This document shows, piece after piece, positions 45,627 to 55,195 of a stretch of 64,000 nt of DNA. The position numbers were made by a program, and so were the translations under genes. A model generated the notes under the pieces. The model made no database searches and was not told where the DNA came from. It was given only the letters and a program-made list of their open reading frames with translations. The DNA is taken from the NCBI RefSeq assembly GCF_004011805.1, contig NZ_RCHJ01000006.1, positions 327,974-391,973 of the forward strand, in the 5' to 3' direction. This DNA comes from Piscinibacter defluvii. GTDB lineage: Bacteria > Pseudomonadota > Gammaproteobacteria > Burkholderiales > Burkholderiaceae_C. Position 1 is the stretch's first letter. Every line of letters begins with the position of its first letter.

Positions 45627-46478
45627 TCAGTGGGCGTCGTGCGCCTGGCCGATGTAGACCAGCGCCAGCATCATGAACACGAAGGCCTGCAGCGTGATGA
45701 TCAGGATGTGGAAGATGGCCCACACCGTGCCGGCGATGATGTGGCCGAGGAACAGGAAGATGCCGGTGGCCGAAAGCGCCCAGGCGCCGCCCATCAGCGC
45801 GATCAGCATGAAGATCAGCTCTCCCGCGTACATGTTGCCGAACAGACGCATGCCGTGCGAGACCGTCTTGGCGACGAACTCGATGATCTGCATCAGGAAG
45901 TTGACCGGGTACAGCAGCGGGTGGCTGCCGAACGGGGCGGTGAACAGCTCGTGCACCCAGCCGCCCGCGCCCTTGATCTTGACGTTGTAGACCAGGCAGG
46001 TGATCAGCACGCCGAGCGACAGCGCCATCGTGATCGAGAGGTCGGCGGTGGGCACCACGCGCAGGTAGGCGTTGTGGTCGCCCTGCGCGGTCTGCCACAG
46101 CCAGGGCAGCAGGTCGACCGGCAGCAGGTCCATCGCGTTCATCAGGAAGATCCAGACGAACACCGTCAGCGCGAGCGGCGCCACCAGCTTGCGGCTTTGC
46201 GCGTTGTGCACGATGCCCTTGGCCTGCGACTCGACCATCTCGACCAGCACCTCGACGGCGGCCTGGAAGCGGCCCGGCACGCCCGAGGTGGCCTTGCGCG
46301 CCGCCGACCACAGCAGCCAGCAGCCCAGCACGCCCAGCAGCACCGAGAAGAACAGCGAATCGAGGTTGATGACCGAGAAGTCGACCACCGCCTTCTGGTG
46401 GCCGGACTGCAGGTGATGCAGGTGGTGGACGATGTATTCGCCGGCGGTCGGGGCGTGTGCGGTGCCTTCTGCTGCCAT
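45627..46478 (-). CDS. atpB: ATP synthase F0 a subunit
   Basis: A 283-residue channel subunit with about five to six membrane helices. The essential arginine lies in [20 protein letters not shown], and the conserved final helix reads [20 protein letters not shown]. The protein starts with a His-rich segment ([15 protein letters not shown]), typical of Burkholderiales. 54 bp before atpE. Confidence 0.98.
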   Translation of the reverse strand: MAAEGTAHAPTAGEYIVHHLHHLQSGHQKAVVDFSVINLDSLFFSVLLGVLGCWLLWSAARKATSGVPGRFQAAVEVLVEMVESQAKGIVHNAQSRKLVAPLALTVFVWIFLMNAMDLLPVDLLPWLWQTAQGDHNAYLRVVPTADLSITMALSLGVLITCLVYNVKIKGAGGWVHELFTAPFGSHPLLYPVNFLMQIIEFVAKTVSHGMRLFGNMYAGELIFMLIALMGGAWALSATGIFLFLGHIIAGTVWAIFHILIITLQAFVFMMLALVYIGQAHDAH

Positions 46479-46502
46479 GTGCTTGCTCTTCTCGTCTCAG
46501 TT

Positions 46503-46994
46503 CTAACGTCCGCGGGCGCGCCACGCGAGCGCCACCCAGTTCACCTTCATGCACACCACCATCGTGATCAGCAAGGCGGGCCAGCTCAAACCCGGCACCA
46601 CTCTCGCAGCGATCACCAGCATGGCGACGGCCACTCCGATCTTCAGCATCTCCCAGAACATGAACCCCGCGGCTGCCGCCACCGGGGAACGCGTCCCTCG
46701 CGTCATGCCGCGCGCCAGCAAGGCGCTCGGCAGCACCACCGCGGCCGCGCCGTACAACGCCGACCACGCCGCCCCGCCGGACCGAGTGACAAGCCAGATG
46801 ACGGCCCAACACACCAGCCCCGCCACGGCTTGCGCCGCGACGACCCGCCAGGGCGAGACCTGCGGGATGCCGGCCCTCAGGCGCTGCGCCTCGTCGTGCG
46901 TCAGTCGCCGGAAGCCCTCCTCCTCATCGTTGCCCCACGGCGCGTGGTCACGCCGTGCGCCGCGTACGTCGCCATGGTCGAGGGTGTCGGTCAT
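46503..46994 (-). CDS. atpI: ATP synthase subunit I (AtpI)
   Basis: A 163-residue protein with a charged N-terminus (about 50 residues) and four membrane helices (VVAAQAVAGLVCWAVIWLVT; ALYGAAAVVLPSALLARGMT; GFMFWEMLKIGVAVAMLVIA; LLITMVVCMKVNWVALAWRA). AtpI helps c-ring assembly and is the usual first gene of the operon. No good Shine-Dalgarno is visible. The palindrome TGACGCGTCA (46994-47003) begins at the first base of the start codon and runs into the upstream leader. Confidence 0.9.
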   Translation of the reverse strand: MTDTLDHGDVRGARRDHAPWGNDEEEGFRRLTHDEAQRLRAGIPQVSPWRVVAAQAVAGLVCWAVIWLVTRSGGAAWSALYGAAAVVLPSALLARGMTRGTRSPVAAAAGFMFWEMLKIGVAVAMLVIAARVVPGLSWPALLITMVVCMKVNWVALAWRARGR

Positions 46995-47030
46995 GACGCG
47001 TCACAAATCCGGCAGGAGCAAAGCCGCGGA

Positions 47031-47036
47031 AGTATA
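47031..47036 (-). promoter_or_regulatory. Candidate -10 box of the atp operon
   Basis: On the minus strand TATACT (47036-47031) matches 5 of 6 bases of the -10 consensus and would start transcription near 47024, about 30 nt before the atpI ATG. No convincing -35 box is seen at 16-18 bp. The 184-bp divergent region between atpI and dsbD holds no gene. Confidence 0.4.
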
Positions 47037-47178
47037 CGAGGAAACCCGTGCTGTTCCGTCGACCCCCCAGGCCGTGACGGAGTTTGGCCTGCGACCCTGA
47101 CGTGGAACCAACGCGGCGTGGCGCGACTCTGTATGCTGCTGCGTCGGCCGACCACAGCAGCCCGCACGCCCTCCCCGC

Positions 47179-49281
47179 ATGAGCCTCTTCCGCGCCCTGA
47201 CCGCCGCGCTCCTCGTCGTCACGAGTGCGTCGGCACACGCCGCCGGCGCCGTCGTCAGCACCGAGCAGGTCCGCGCCGAGCTGGTGGCGCACGCGCCCGA
47301 GGGCCTCGCACCGGGCAAGCCGATGTGGCTCGGCCTCGCGATCGACCACGCCCCGCACTGGCACACCTACTGGAAGAACCCGGGCGATTCCGGCCTGCCC
47401 ACCACCTTGCAGTGGACGCTGCCGCCCAATGTCGAGGCCGGCGAGATCGACTGGCCGACGCCGCAGCGCCTGCCGATCGGCCCGCTGGTCAACTACGGCT
47501 ACGACGGCCGGCTGCTGCTGCCGGTACCGCTGACGCTGCCGGCCAACTTCCAGGCCGACGCGCTGAAGGTGCAGCTGCGCGCCGACTGGCTGGTGTGCAA
47601 GGACGTCTGCATTCCCGAATCGGGCGAGTTCTCGCTCGAGCTGCCGGCCCACTCGGCCACCGCCGGCCACGCGGCGCGCTTCGAGGCCGCGTTCAAGGCG
47701 CGCCCGCAGGCCCTGCCCGCGGTGCAGGCACAGGCCGCGGTGAAGGATGGCGCGCTGCAGATCGAGGTGGCCGGCCTGCCGGCCGGCTGGCAGGGCCAGC
47801 CGCTGGTGTTCTTCCCCGAGACCGCGGGCGTGGTCGACAACGCCGCCCGACCCGCCGCCGCCTGGAAGGACGGCCGCTGGAGCGTGCAGGTGCCGCTGTC
47901 GGCGCAACGCAGCGAGAGCCCGGCGCGCATGGCCGCCGTGCTCGTGCCGCCGGACCTGGCGGCGGGCGGGCGCATCGAGTTCGCGGTGGCCGGCCCCTGG
48001 CCGGCGCTCGCGCCGCTGCCCGGCGAGGTGCCCGCCGCGGCGACCGCACCGCCTGCGCCCGCGGCGGCGCCGCTCGGCCAGGCCGCCGCGCTGCTGTTCG
48101 CGCTCGTCGGCGGCGCGCTGCTGAACCTGATGCCCTGCGTGTTCCCGGTGCTCTCGCTCAAGGTGCTGGGCTTCACCACGCATGCGCAGGACCGGCGCCT
48201 GCTGGCGCTCGGCGGACTGGCCTACACGGCCGGCGTGGTGCTGTCCTTCCTGGCGCTGGCCGGCGCGCTGCTCGCGCTGCGCGCCGGCGGCGAGCAGCTC
48301 GGCTGGGGCTTCCAGCTGCAGTCGCCCGCGGTGGTGGCGCTGCTGGCGGCGCTGTTCACGCTGATCGGCCTGAACCTGGCCGGCGTGTTCGAGTTCGGCA
48401 GCGTGCTGCCGAGCCGGGTGGCGGCGCTGCAGCTGCGCCACCCGCTGGTCGACGCGCTGCTGACCGGCGTGCTCGCGGTGGCGGTGGCCTCGCCCTGCAC
48501 CGCGCCGTTCATGGGCGCGTCGCTCGGCCTGGCGGTCACCCTGCCAGCCGGCCAGGCGCTCGCGGTGTTCGCGGCACTCGGCCTGGGCATGGCGCTGCCC
48601 TACCTGGCGGCCAGCCTGTTCCCGGGGCTGGCCCGGCTGCTGCCGCGGCCGGGTGCGTGGATGGCGCGCTTCAAGGTGCTGATGGCCTTCCCGATGTTCG
48701 CCACGGTGATCTGGCTGGTCTGGGTGATCGGCCAGCAGACCGGCATCGACGGCGCCGCGGCGTTGCTCGCCGTGCTGCTGGCCCTGGCCTTCATCGCCTG
48801 GGCGCTGGGCACGCCGGGCATCGGCCGCGTGGCGCGTGCCGGCTTCGGCGCGCTGGGTGCGCTCGCGCTGGCCGGCGCGCTGGGCTGGATGCTGCCGAGC
48901 TTCGAGGCCGGCGCCTCGCCCAAGGCCGGCAGCGCGCAGGGTGCGTGGCAGCCCTGGAGCGAGGAACGTGTCGTGCAGGCGCTAGCGGCCGGCCGGCCGG
49001 TGTTCGTCGACTTCACCGCCGCCTGGTGCGTGACCTGCCAGTACAACAAGCGCACCACGCTGGCCGACGCGGCGGTGATGCAGGATTTCGAGGCGCGCGA
49101 AGTGCTGCTGCTGCGCGCCGACTGGACCCGGCGCGACGCCGCCATCACCGCCGCGCTGGCCGGCTTCGGTCGCAACGGCGTGCCGGTCTACGCCCTGTAT
49201 GCCCCCGGCGGCGGCGCGCCGCGGCTGCTCTCGGAGATCCTGAGCGTGCGCGAGGTGCGCGACGCGCTCGCCGGCCTCTGA
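47179..49281 (+). CDS. dsbD: DsbD/ScsB-like thiol:disulfide interchange protein
   Basis: A 700-residue protein with three modules. A signal peptide (ALTAALLVVTSASAHAAG) leads to a periplasmic domain with the Cys pair VCKDVCIPESGEF. A membrane module of eight helices carries two cysteines in LNLMPCVFPVLSLKVLG and VASPCTAPFMGASLG. A C-terminal thioredoxin domain has DFTAAWCVTCQYNKRT. It passes electrons from cytoplasmic thioredoxin to periplasmic proteins. The N-terminal domain is closer to the ScsB type than to E. coli DsbD. The redoxin gene 33 bp downstream is a likely partner. Confidence 0.9.
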   Translation: MSLFRALTAALLVVTSASAHAAGAVVSTEQVRAELVAHAPEGLAPGKPMWLGLAIDHAPHWHTYWKNPGDSGLPTTLQWTLPPNVEAGEIDWPTPQRLPIGPLVNYGYDGRLLLPVPLTLPANFQADALKVQLRADWLVCKDVCIPESGEFSLELPAHSATAGHAARFEAAFKARPQALPAVQAQAAVKDGALQIEVAGLPAGWQGQPLVFFPETAGVVDNAARPAAAWKDGRWSVQVPLSAQRSESPARMAAVLVPPDLAAGGRIEFAVAGPWPALAPLPGEVPAAATAPPAPAAAPLGQAAALLFALVGGALLNLMPCVFPVLSLKVLGFTTHAQDRRLLALGGLAYTAGVVLSFLALAGALLALRAGGEQLGWGFQLQSPAVVALLAALFTLIGLNLAGVFEFGSVLPSRVAALQLRHPLVDALLTGVLAVAVASPCTAPFMGASLGLAVTLPAGQALAVFAALGLGMALPYLAASLFPGLARLLPRPGAWMARFKVLMAFPMFATVIWLVWVIGQQTGIDGAAALLAVLLALAFIAWALGTPGIGRVARAGFGALGALALAGALGWMLPSFEAGASPKAGSAQGAWQPWSEERVVQALAAGRPVFVDFTAAWCVTCQYNKRTTLADAAVMQDFEAREVLLLRADWTRRDAAITAALAGFGRNGVPVYALYAPGGGAPRLLSEILSVREVRDALAGL

Positions 49282-49314
49282 CACCGTCTCCCCCCCACGA
49301 CGCAGGAGTTGTCC

Positions 49315-49920
49315 ATGCTGCCCCGTGCCCTCGCCTCCGCTGCCCTGATCGCCTTCAGTGCCGCCGCCTCGGCGGCCGCCACCCTCGGTCAGCCCGCGCC
49401 AAGCTTCAGTGCCACCGACACCGCCGGCAAGACCGTCGCGCTGGGCGACTTCAAGGGCAAGACCGTCGTGCTCGAGTGGGTCAACCCCGGCTGTCCGTAC
49501 GTGCGCAAGCACTACGACAGCGCCAACATGCAGGCCACGCAGAAGGCCGCTGCGGCACAGGGCGTGGTCTGGCTGGCGGTCAACTCGACCCACGCCGGGG
49601 CGAGCGACTACCTCGCCCCGGCCGCGATGGGCGGCTGGATGAAGGACAAGGGTGCCGCCGCCACCGCGACGCTGATGGACACCGAGGGCACGCTCGGGCG
49701 GGCCTACGGCGCCCGCACCACGCCGCACCTGTACGTGATCGACCCGAAGGGCACGCTGGTCTACGCCGGCGCGATCGACAGCAAGCCGAGCGCCAACCCG
49801 GCCGACATCAAGACCGCGACCAACTACGTCACTCAGACGCTGACCGAGCTCGCCGCGGGCAAGCCGGTCAGCAAGCCCGCTTCGCAGGCCTACGGCTGCT
49901 CGATCAAGTACGCCGACTGA
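49315..49920 (+). CDS. Periplasmic redoxin (AhpC/TSA-thioredoxin fold)
   Basis: A 201-residue protein with a signal peptide (MLPRALASAALIAFSAAASA), followed by LGQPAPSFSATDTAGKTVAL, the standard redoxin opening. The active region is WVNPGCPYVRKHY, with a single cysteine in the CxxC position, as in peroxiredoxin-like members. A second cysteine near the end (AYGCSIKYAD) could be the resolving one. It likely receives electrons from the DsbD protein encoded just upstream. The ATG at 49315 is preferred over a TTG six bases before, which sits inside the AGGAG region. Confidence 0.88.
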   Translation: MLPRALASAALIAFSAAASAAATLGQPAPSFSATDTAGKTVALGDFKGKTVVLEWVNPGCPYVRKHYDSANMQATQKAAAAQGVVWLAVNSTHAGASDYLAPAAMGGWMKDKGAAATATLMDTEGTLGRAYGARTTPHLYVIDPKGTLVYAGAIDSKPSANPADIKTATNYVTQTLTELAAGKPVSKPASQAYGCSIKYAD

Positions 49921-49938
49921 GATCCCGAGCGGCCGGCG

Positions 49939-52485
49939 TCAACCGAGGCCGAAGGCGTAGTCGATCGCGGCCTGGGTCGACGCGACGCCGTTCAGGGTCG
50001 CGACCAGCGTCAGCTCGCTCGCTTCGACCAGTTCGTCGAAGTTGGTACGGAACACGTACACGGCGGTGCTGCTGCCGTCGTCGAAGGCGAACAGCTGGCC
50101 GCTCGACAGGATCGCAGCGCCGCCGGCCTGCGATCCGGCCAGCGCGGCGGCGGCGGCGGCGGTCAGCGCCGCCAGGTCGGTGGTGAAGACGACGATCTCG
50201 TGCGCCTGTGTCCAGCCGCCGGAGCCGGCGCAGTCGACCGCTCCGTCGACCTGCAGGTCGTCGTTGCCGATCTGCAATCCCGGCCAGGCCGCCTGCACGA
50301 GCAGGCGATCGGTGCCGGCCAGGTAGTCGGTCACGCTGGCTGCGCCCAGCCCGATCAGGAACCGGTCCGCGCCCGCACCGCCGGTCAGCGTGTTGCTGCC
50401 TTCTTCACCCCGCAGCGAGTCGTCGCCGGCGCCGCCGTCCAGCGTGTCGTTGCCGTAGCTGCCGCGCAGGCTGTCGTGGCCGTTTCCGCCGGCGAGGCGG
50501 TCGCTGCCGTCGCCGCCGGCCAGCATGTCGGCACCCGCGCCACCATCGAGGGTGTCGCTACCGAAGCCACCTTCGATCGTGTCGTTGCCCAGCAGGCCCA
50601 CGAGCAGCAGGTTGCCGCCGAGATCGCCGATCAGCCAGTTGTCGAGGGCGTTGCCGGTGAGCGACGCATCCGTCTCTTCGACCCCCAGCACCCCCTGCTC
50701 GACGTTGTCCGGCAGGGTGTAGCTCTCGACCACGCGGATCTGGTCGACGCCCCCGCCGACGAGTTCGACCACCAGGTCGCCGGGGGACGCGAGCACGTAG
50801 TAGTCGTCCCCTGCGCCGCCGACCAGGGTGTCGCTGCCGGCGTCGCCTTGCAGCGAGTCATTGCCCGCGCCGCCGAGCAGGCTGTCATCGCCGCCCCAGC
50901 CTTGCAGGTAGTCGTTGCCGTCGAGGCCCGAGAGCCGGTTGGCCGCGCCGGTGCCGATCAGCTGGTTGTCCTGCGCGTTGCCGGTGCCGTCGAGGGCCTG
51001 CAGCGACGCGGCACCGCCCAGCGACAGCCGCTCCAGCTTGTCCGCCAGCGTCCAGGACACCGAGGCCAGCACCTGGTCGCGGTCGGCCGCGCTCGAATCG
51101 GTCACCACGTCGCCGGCGGCGTCGACGATGAAGACGTCGTCGTACGCACTTCCGAGCAACGTGTCGCTGCCGGCCCCGCCATCGATCGTGCCGCCCTGCC
51201 AGCCGCCCTGGAGCCGGTTGTCCAGCGCATTGCCGGTGACGTTGAACCGAAAGCCCAGCCCGGTGATGCGGAACTCCTGGTTCTCGATGCCGGCGCCGAG
51301 CTGGTAGTTGCGCACGTCGCCGGCCACCACGACCGTGTCGACTCCCGAGCCGCCGGACTCGCTCACCACGTCGAGCGTCGAGTCGATCACGTAGCGGTCG
51401 TCGCCGGCGCCGCCGATCAGGGTGTCGGCGCCGACATGGCCGTCCAGCGTGTCGTTGCCGGCGCCGCCCACGAGGCGGTTGGCCCCGGTATTGCCCAGGA
51501 TCTGGTTGGCCAGCGTGTTGCCGGTGCCGGACAGGCCGGCCGTCCCGACCAGGAACAGCCATTCCTGGTTGGCGCCCAGGGCCCAGCTCACGGAGGCCTC
51601 GATCGTGTCGATCTGCAGCGGATCGGCATCGGTCTCGACGATCACGTCCGTGAGGCTGCTCACCTGGTAGAGGTCGAAGCCGGCGCCACCGACCAGCGAG
51701 TCGCTGCCGCTGCCGCCGTTCAGGACGTCGTTGTCGGCACCGCCCAGCAGGGTGTCGTTGCCGGCCCCGCCGGCCAGGCGATTCGGACCCGCGTTGCCGG
51801 TGATCAGGTTGGCCAGCGTGTTGCCGGTGCCGCGCAGCGCTGCATTGCCGAGCAGCACGAGCTGCTCGACGTTGGATCCCAGCACATGGTTGACGAGGCT
51901 CTCGACGCGGTCGATCTCGGTGGCGAGGCTGCTGGTCTCGACCACCAGGTCGGCAGCGGCGGTGACGACGTAGACGTCATCGCCCGCGCCGCCCGCCATC
52001 GAATCGGCCCCGGAGCCACCCACCAGCGTGTCGTTGCCGGCGCCGCCGGCCAGCGTGTCGTTGCCCGCCGCGCCGGACAGCAGGTTGGCCGCGCCATTGC
52101 CGTCGATCCGGTTGGCCAGGGCATTGCCCGTGCCGGCGAGCGCCTGGCTGCCGCCGAGCACCAGCCGCTCGAGGTTGGCACCGAGCGTGAGGCTCGCAAA
52201 GCTGATCACCGAATCGAACTCGGTAGTCAGGGTGCTGGTCTCGACGATCAGGTCGGCCGCCGAATGCACCACGTACACATCGTTGCCGCTGCCGCCGACC
52301 AGGGTGTCCACCCCGCTCCCGCCCACCAGCGAATCGTTGCCGGCGCCGCCGACCAGCGAGTCGTCGCCGGAGCCACCCGACAAGGTGTCGTCGCCGGCCA
52401 GGCCGTTCAGGGTGTCGTTGCCGGCACTGCCCAGCAGCGAGTCGGCCGCCGGGGTGCCGTTGGCGGCGAGCAGGTTTCGGCGCAT
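49939..52485 (-). CDS. RTX (hemolysin-type) calcium-binding repeat protein
   Basis: An 848-residue protein made mostly of glycine-rich nonapeptides (GGxGxDxLx), for example GLAGDDTLSGGSGDDSLVGG near the start. They form parallel beta-rolls with calcium. Four to five larger units of about 80-85 residues each consist of nonapeptides plus a beta-rich spacer (YVVTAAADLVVETSSLATEI; then GSNVEQLVLLGNAALRGTGN). No Sec signal; the final 70 residues (Ala/Asp/Phe-rich, ending AAIDYAFGLG) look like a type I secretion signal. No catalytic domain is seen, so a surface or matrix protein is likely. No type I secretion genes are in the window. Confidence 0.9.
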   Translation of the reverse strand: MRRNLLAANGTPAADSLLGSAGNDTLNGLAGDDTLSGGSGDDSLVGGAGNDSLVGGSGVDTLVGGSGNDVYVVHSAADLIVETSTLTTEFDSVISFASLTLGANLERLVLGGSQALAGTGNALANRIDGNGAANLLSGAAGNDTLAGGAGNDTLVGGSGADSMAGGAGDDVYVVTAAADLVVETSSLATEIDRVESLVNHVLGSNVEQLVLLGNAALRGTGNTLANLITGNAGPNRLAGGAGNDTLLGGADNDVLNGGSGSDSLVGGAGFDLYQVSSLTDVIVETDADPLQIDTIEASVSWALGANQEWLFLVGTAGLSGTGNTLANQILGNTGANRLVGGAGNDTLDGHVGADTLIGGAGDDRYVIDSTLDVVSESGGSGVDTVVVAGDVRNYQLGAGIENQEFRITGLGFRFNVTGNALDNRLQGGWQGGTIDGGAGSDTLLGSAYDDVFIVDAAGDVVTDSSAADRDQVLASVSWTLADKLERLSLGGAASLQALDGTGNAQDNQLIGTGAANRLSGLDGNDYLQGWGGDDSLLGGAGNDSLQGDAGSDTLVGGAGDDYYVLASPGDLVVELVGGGVDQIRVVESYTLPDNVEQGVLGVEETDASLTGNALDNWLIGDLGGNLLLVGLLGNDTIEGGFGSDTLDGGAGADMLAGGDGSDRLAGGNGHDSLRGSYGNDTLDGGAGDDSLRGEEGSNTLTGGAGADRFLIGLGAASVTDYLAGTDRLLVQAAWPGLQIGNDDLQVDGAVDCAGSGGWTQAHEIVVFTTDLAALTAAAAAALAGSQAGGAAILSSGQLFAFDDGSSTAVYVFRTNFDELVEASELTLVATLNGVASTQAAIDYAFGLG

Positions 52486-52604
52486 GCAGGTCCTCTTGTG
52501 CCGGCCGCCGTGGCCGGCATGCCGATCGTTGTGGGAAGCGGCGGAACTCTACTGGCCCGGCCGCGGGTGCCGGCTCGGCACATCACCCACCCTGCGAGCA
52601 GGGG

Positions 52605-53513
52605 CTAGACGTGGACGACGTTCACCGGCAGCCCCGGCACGTCCACGCGCAGGCCGAGCACGCAGCCGGCCAGCGCCTGCGCGGCCAGCTCCGCGGCCGG
52701 GCGCTTCTCGCGCGCGGTGGTGATGTAGAGCGTCTTCAGGTCGTCGCCGCCGAAGCAGGGCATGGTCGCGCAGCGCACCGGCAGCAGCACCTCGCGCAGC
52801 ACCTCGCCGGCCGGCGACAGGCGCAACACGCGCTGGCCCTCGAACATCGCGACCCAGTAGCAGCCCTCGGTGTCGACCGCCGCGCCGTCGGGCCGGCCGC
52901 CGTAGTCGTCCAGCGGCTGGCCCTCGGCCCGCGGCGCAAACTGCGCGAACACTCGCTGCCGGCTCAGCTCGCCGGCATGCGGCTCGAAGTCGAAGGCGTA
53001 GATGGTGTGGGCCTTGGTGTCGGTCCAGTACATCGTCGCGCCGTCCGGGCTCCAGGCCAGGCCGTTGGCCACCGTCACGCCGCCGGCCTTGCGCTTCAGG
53101 CCCTCGCGCGTCAGGCAGTGCAGCGTCGCGGCGGCCGCGTCGCGCGGCTCGTAGATCGTGCCGACCCAGAAGCGGCCCTGCGGGTCGCACTTGCCGTCGT
53201 TGAAGCGCTCCTTCGCCGGGTCGTACGGCGGCTTCGCGGCCAGCCGGCGCTCGCCGCTGGCGGGATCGAAGCGCCACAACCCGTCGCGCATCGCCAGCAG
53301 CAGCCGGCCGTCGAGCTGCGGTGCGCAGCTCGCCACGTCGGTGTCGAAGTCCCAGTGCGCCAGCGCGCCGCCGGCCGGTTCGAAGCGCTGCAGCCGGTGG
53401 CCCGGGATGTCGCACCAGTACAGCGCGCGCTCGCGCGGGTGCCAGAACGGCGATTCGCCCAGCAGGCAGGCGTGCGCGACGGCGACGAACAGGTCCGGGT
53501 CCGCGTCTCGCAT
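52605..53513 (-). CDS. SMP-30/gluconolactonase family lactonase
   Basis: A 302-residue six-bladed beta-propeller. Metal ligands of the family are visible: Glu in LLGESPFWHP, Asn in VANGLAWSPDG and Asp in GGRPDGAAVDTEGCYW; ERFNDGKCDPQGRFWVGT is the conserved substrate loop. It hydrolyses sugar lactones. It is last of a four-gene operon (GNAT, aldolase, mutarotase, lactonase), starting 2 bp after the mutarotase stop. The context suggests breakdown of a sugar by an oxidative, non-phosphorylated route. Confidence 0.92.
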   Translation of the reverse strand: MRDADPDLFVAVAHACLLGESPFWHPRERALYWCDIPGHRLQRFEPAGGALAHWDFDTDVASCAPQLDGRLLLAMRDGLWRFDPASGERRLAAKPPYDPAKERFNDGKCDPQGRFWVGTIYEPRDAAAATLHCLTREGLKRKAGGVTVANGLAWSPDGATMYWTDTKAHTIYAFDFEPHAGELSRQRVFAQFAPRAEGQPLDDYGGRPDGAAVDTEGCYWVAMFEGQRVLRLSPAGEVLREVLLPVRCATMPCFGGDDLKTLYITTAREKRPAAELAAQALAGCVLGLRVDVPGLPVNVVHV

Positions 53514-53515
53514 CG

Positions 53516-54376
53516 TCAGATCACCGTCACGTCGAGCTGCATCCAGGCGCTCGTGCTCTCGCCCGGCGCCAGCGCGCGCAGGCCATGCGCCAGCGGGTCG
53601 GCCATGTGGATGGCGTTGTTGACATGGCTGACCGGCTCGACGCAGAAGTAGTCCTTGTCCTGCGGCGTGTAGACCACCAGCCGGTCGAGCGAGGAGGTGA
53701 GCTGCAGCGAGAAGCGCTCGTCGCGGATGCGCGCGGCGCCGCGCCAGCCGTCGAAGGCGTGGTCGAAGTCGAGGTGGGCGACGTCGCCGTCGATGCCCGG
53801 CTGTGCCACCTTGCGCACCGGCAGCATCGCGTCGTCCTTGTCCCAGCGTCCGTCGACCTCGATGTGCAGCCGGCTGCGCGCCCGCTTGGGGAAGTACGGG
53901 TGCCAGCCCAGCCCGACCGGCGCCACGACCTCGGCCAGGTTCGTCACCACCATCTCGACATGCAGCGACTGCGGCGCGAGCGTCAGGTACTGGCGCGCCT
54001 CGAAGGCGAAGGGCCAGTCGGCATCCGGCGCGTGGCGCAGGGCGAGCACCACCTCGAGCGCGCTGGAGGAGACGATCTCCCACGGCCGCAGCCAGCCCAC
54101 GCCATGCAGCGAATGCGGGCTGCCCTCGAAGTTGGGCTCGGTGGTGTAGTCCCTGCCCTTCCAGCGGAAACGCCGGTAGCCGAGCCGGTTGGAGTAGGGC
54201 ACCAGCGGGAAGCTGCCGCCCTCGCGCGGCGAGGCGAGCGCCGCCGGCTCCGCGCTGCGCAGCACCGGCATGCCGTGGTGCCACAGGCCGGCGATGCTGC
54301 CGCCCAGGCCCGGGCGCAGGGCCAGTCGCAGCGCGCCGGCATGGAGTTCGAAGCTGTCGCGGGTGCTGGCGCTCAT
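53516..54376 (-). CDS. Aldose 1-epimerase (mutarotase)
   Basis: A 286-residue beta-sandwich enzyme that interconverts alpha and beta sugar anomers. Catalytic and binding residues lie in EGSPHSLHGVGW (His), VGLGWHPYFPK (His) and YFCVEPVSHVNNAIHM (Glu base). Length is normal for bacterial GalM-like proteins. Its ATG overlaps the aldolase stop by one base (TGATG). It probably presents the correct anomer to an aldose dehydrogenase not found here. Confidence 0.92.
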   Translation of the reverse strand: MSASTRDSFELHAGALRLALRPGLGGSIAGLWHHGMPVLRSAEPAALASPREGGSFPLVPYSNRLGYRRFRWKGRDYTTEPNFEGSPHSLHGVGWLRPWEIVSSSALEVVLALRHAPDADWPFAFEARQYLTLAPQSLHVEMVVTNLAEVVAPVGLGWHPYFPKRARSRLHIEVDGRWDKDDAMLPVRKVAQPGIDGDVAHLDFDHAFDGWRGAARIRDERFSLQLTSSLDRLVVYTPQDKDYFCVEPVSHVNNAIHMADPLAHGLRALAPGESTSAWMQLDVTVI

Positions 54377-55182
54377 CAATAGCCCTGGGTGCCGGAGGAG
54401 ATGGAGTGCACGTGTTCGCTGCCGGGCGTGCGCAGCGCGCCGATCACCGAACGTGCGGCGCGCATCAGCAGGCTCACGTCGGAGCCGATGGCGATGAAGT
54501 CGAAGCCCGCGGCGCGGTACTGCGCCGCCACCTCCGGGCTGTCGCCGATGGTGCCGATCGGCGTGCCCGCGGCCTTGGCGCGCTCGGCCGCGCTGCCGAG
54601 CAGCTCCATCACCTTCGGGTGCGTGAACTGGCCGATCACGCCGAGCGAGGCCGACAGGTCGGCCGGCCCGACGAACAGCGCATCGACGCCGGGCACGGCG
54701 GCGATCTGCTCCAGCCGCTCGACCGCGGCGACCGTCTCGAGCTGCACGATCACGCCGACCTGCTTGTTGGCCTGCGCGAAGTAGTTGGCCTGCGTGCCGT
54801 AACGCGAGGCGCGGCTCGCGCCGGCCAGGCCGCGGATGCCCTCGGGCGGGTACCGCGTGGCGGCCACCGCGCGGGCCGCCTCGTCGGCGTTCTGCACGAA
54901 GGGGACCATCAGCGTCGTCGCCCCGGCGTCGAGGATGCGCTTGACCACCACCGGGTCGTTCCAGGGCACACGCACCGCCGGCACCATCTTGGTGGCGCAC
55001 AGCGCCTGCAGCATGTGCAGCACCTCCATCGTGTCGGTGGGCGAATGTTCCATGTCGACCACGGCCCAGTCGAAGCCGGCGTGGCCCACCGCCTCGGCGA
55101 CGACCGGGCTGGCCGAGGAGATCCAGGTCCCCACCGGCGGGTGTGCGCCGGCGGCCTTGAGCATCTGCTTGAACGGGTTCAT
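54376..55182 (-). CDS. HpcH/HpaI-family class II pyruvate aldolase
   Basis: A 268-residue TIM-barrel aldolase. Signature stretches are GFDWAVVDMEHSPTD, VRVPWNDPVVVKRILDAGA, VIVQLETVAAVERLEQIAAV (metal-binding Glu) and GVDALFVGPADLSASLG (metal-binding Asp). Related enzymes split 2-keto-3-deoxy sugar acids or 4-hydroxy-2-oxoheptanedioate into pyruvate and an aldehyde. With the mutarotase and lactonase in one operon, a 2-keto-3-deoxy sugar acid is the most likely substrate; dehydratase and dehydrogenase genes are missing from the window. Confidence 0.92.
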   Translation of the reverse strand: MNPFKQMLKAAGAHPPVGTWISSASPVVAEAVGHAGFDWAVVDMEHSPTDTMEVLHMLQALCATKMVPAVRVPWNDPVVVKRILDAGATTLMVPFVQNADEAARAVAATRYPPEGIRGLAGASRASRYGTQANYFAQANKQVGVIVQLETVAAVERLEQIAAVPGVDALFVGPADLSASLGVIGQFTHPKVMELLGSAAERAKAAGTPIGTIGDSPEVAAQYRAAGFDFIAIGSDVSLLMRAARSVIGALRTPGSEHVHSISSGTQGY

Positions 55183-55195
55183 CGTCGTGTCTCCA

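Noticed and set aside
49939..52485. Dense repeats in the RTX gene as a possible CRISPR or satellite DNA
   Set aside because: They are coding nonapeptide repeats of an RTX protein in one open frame.
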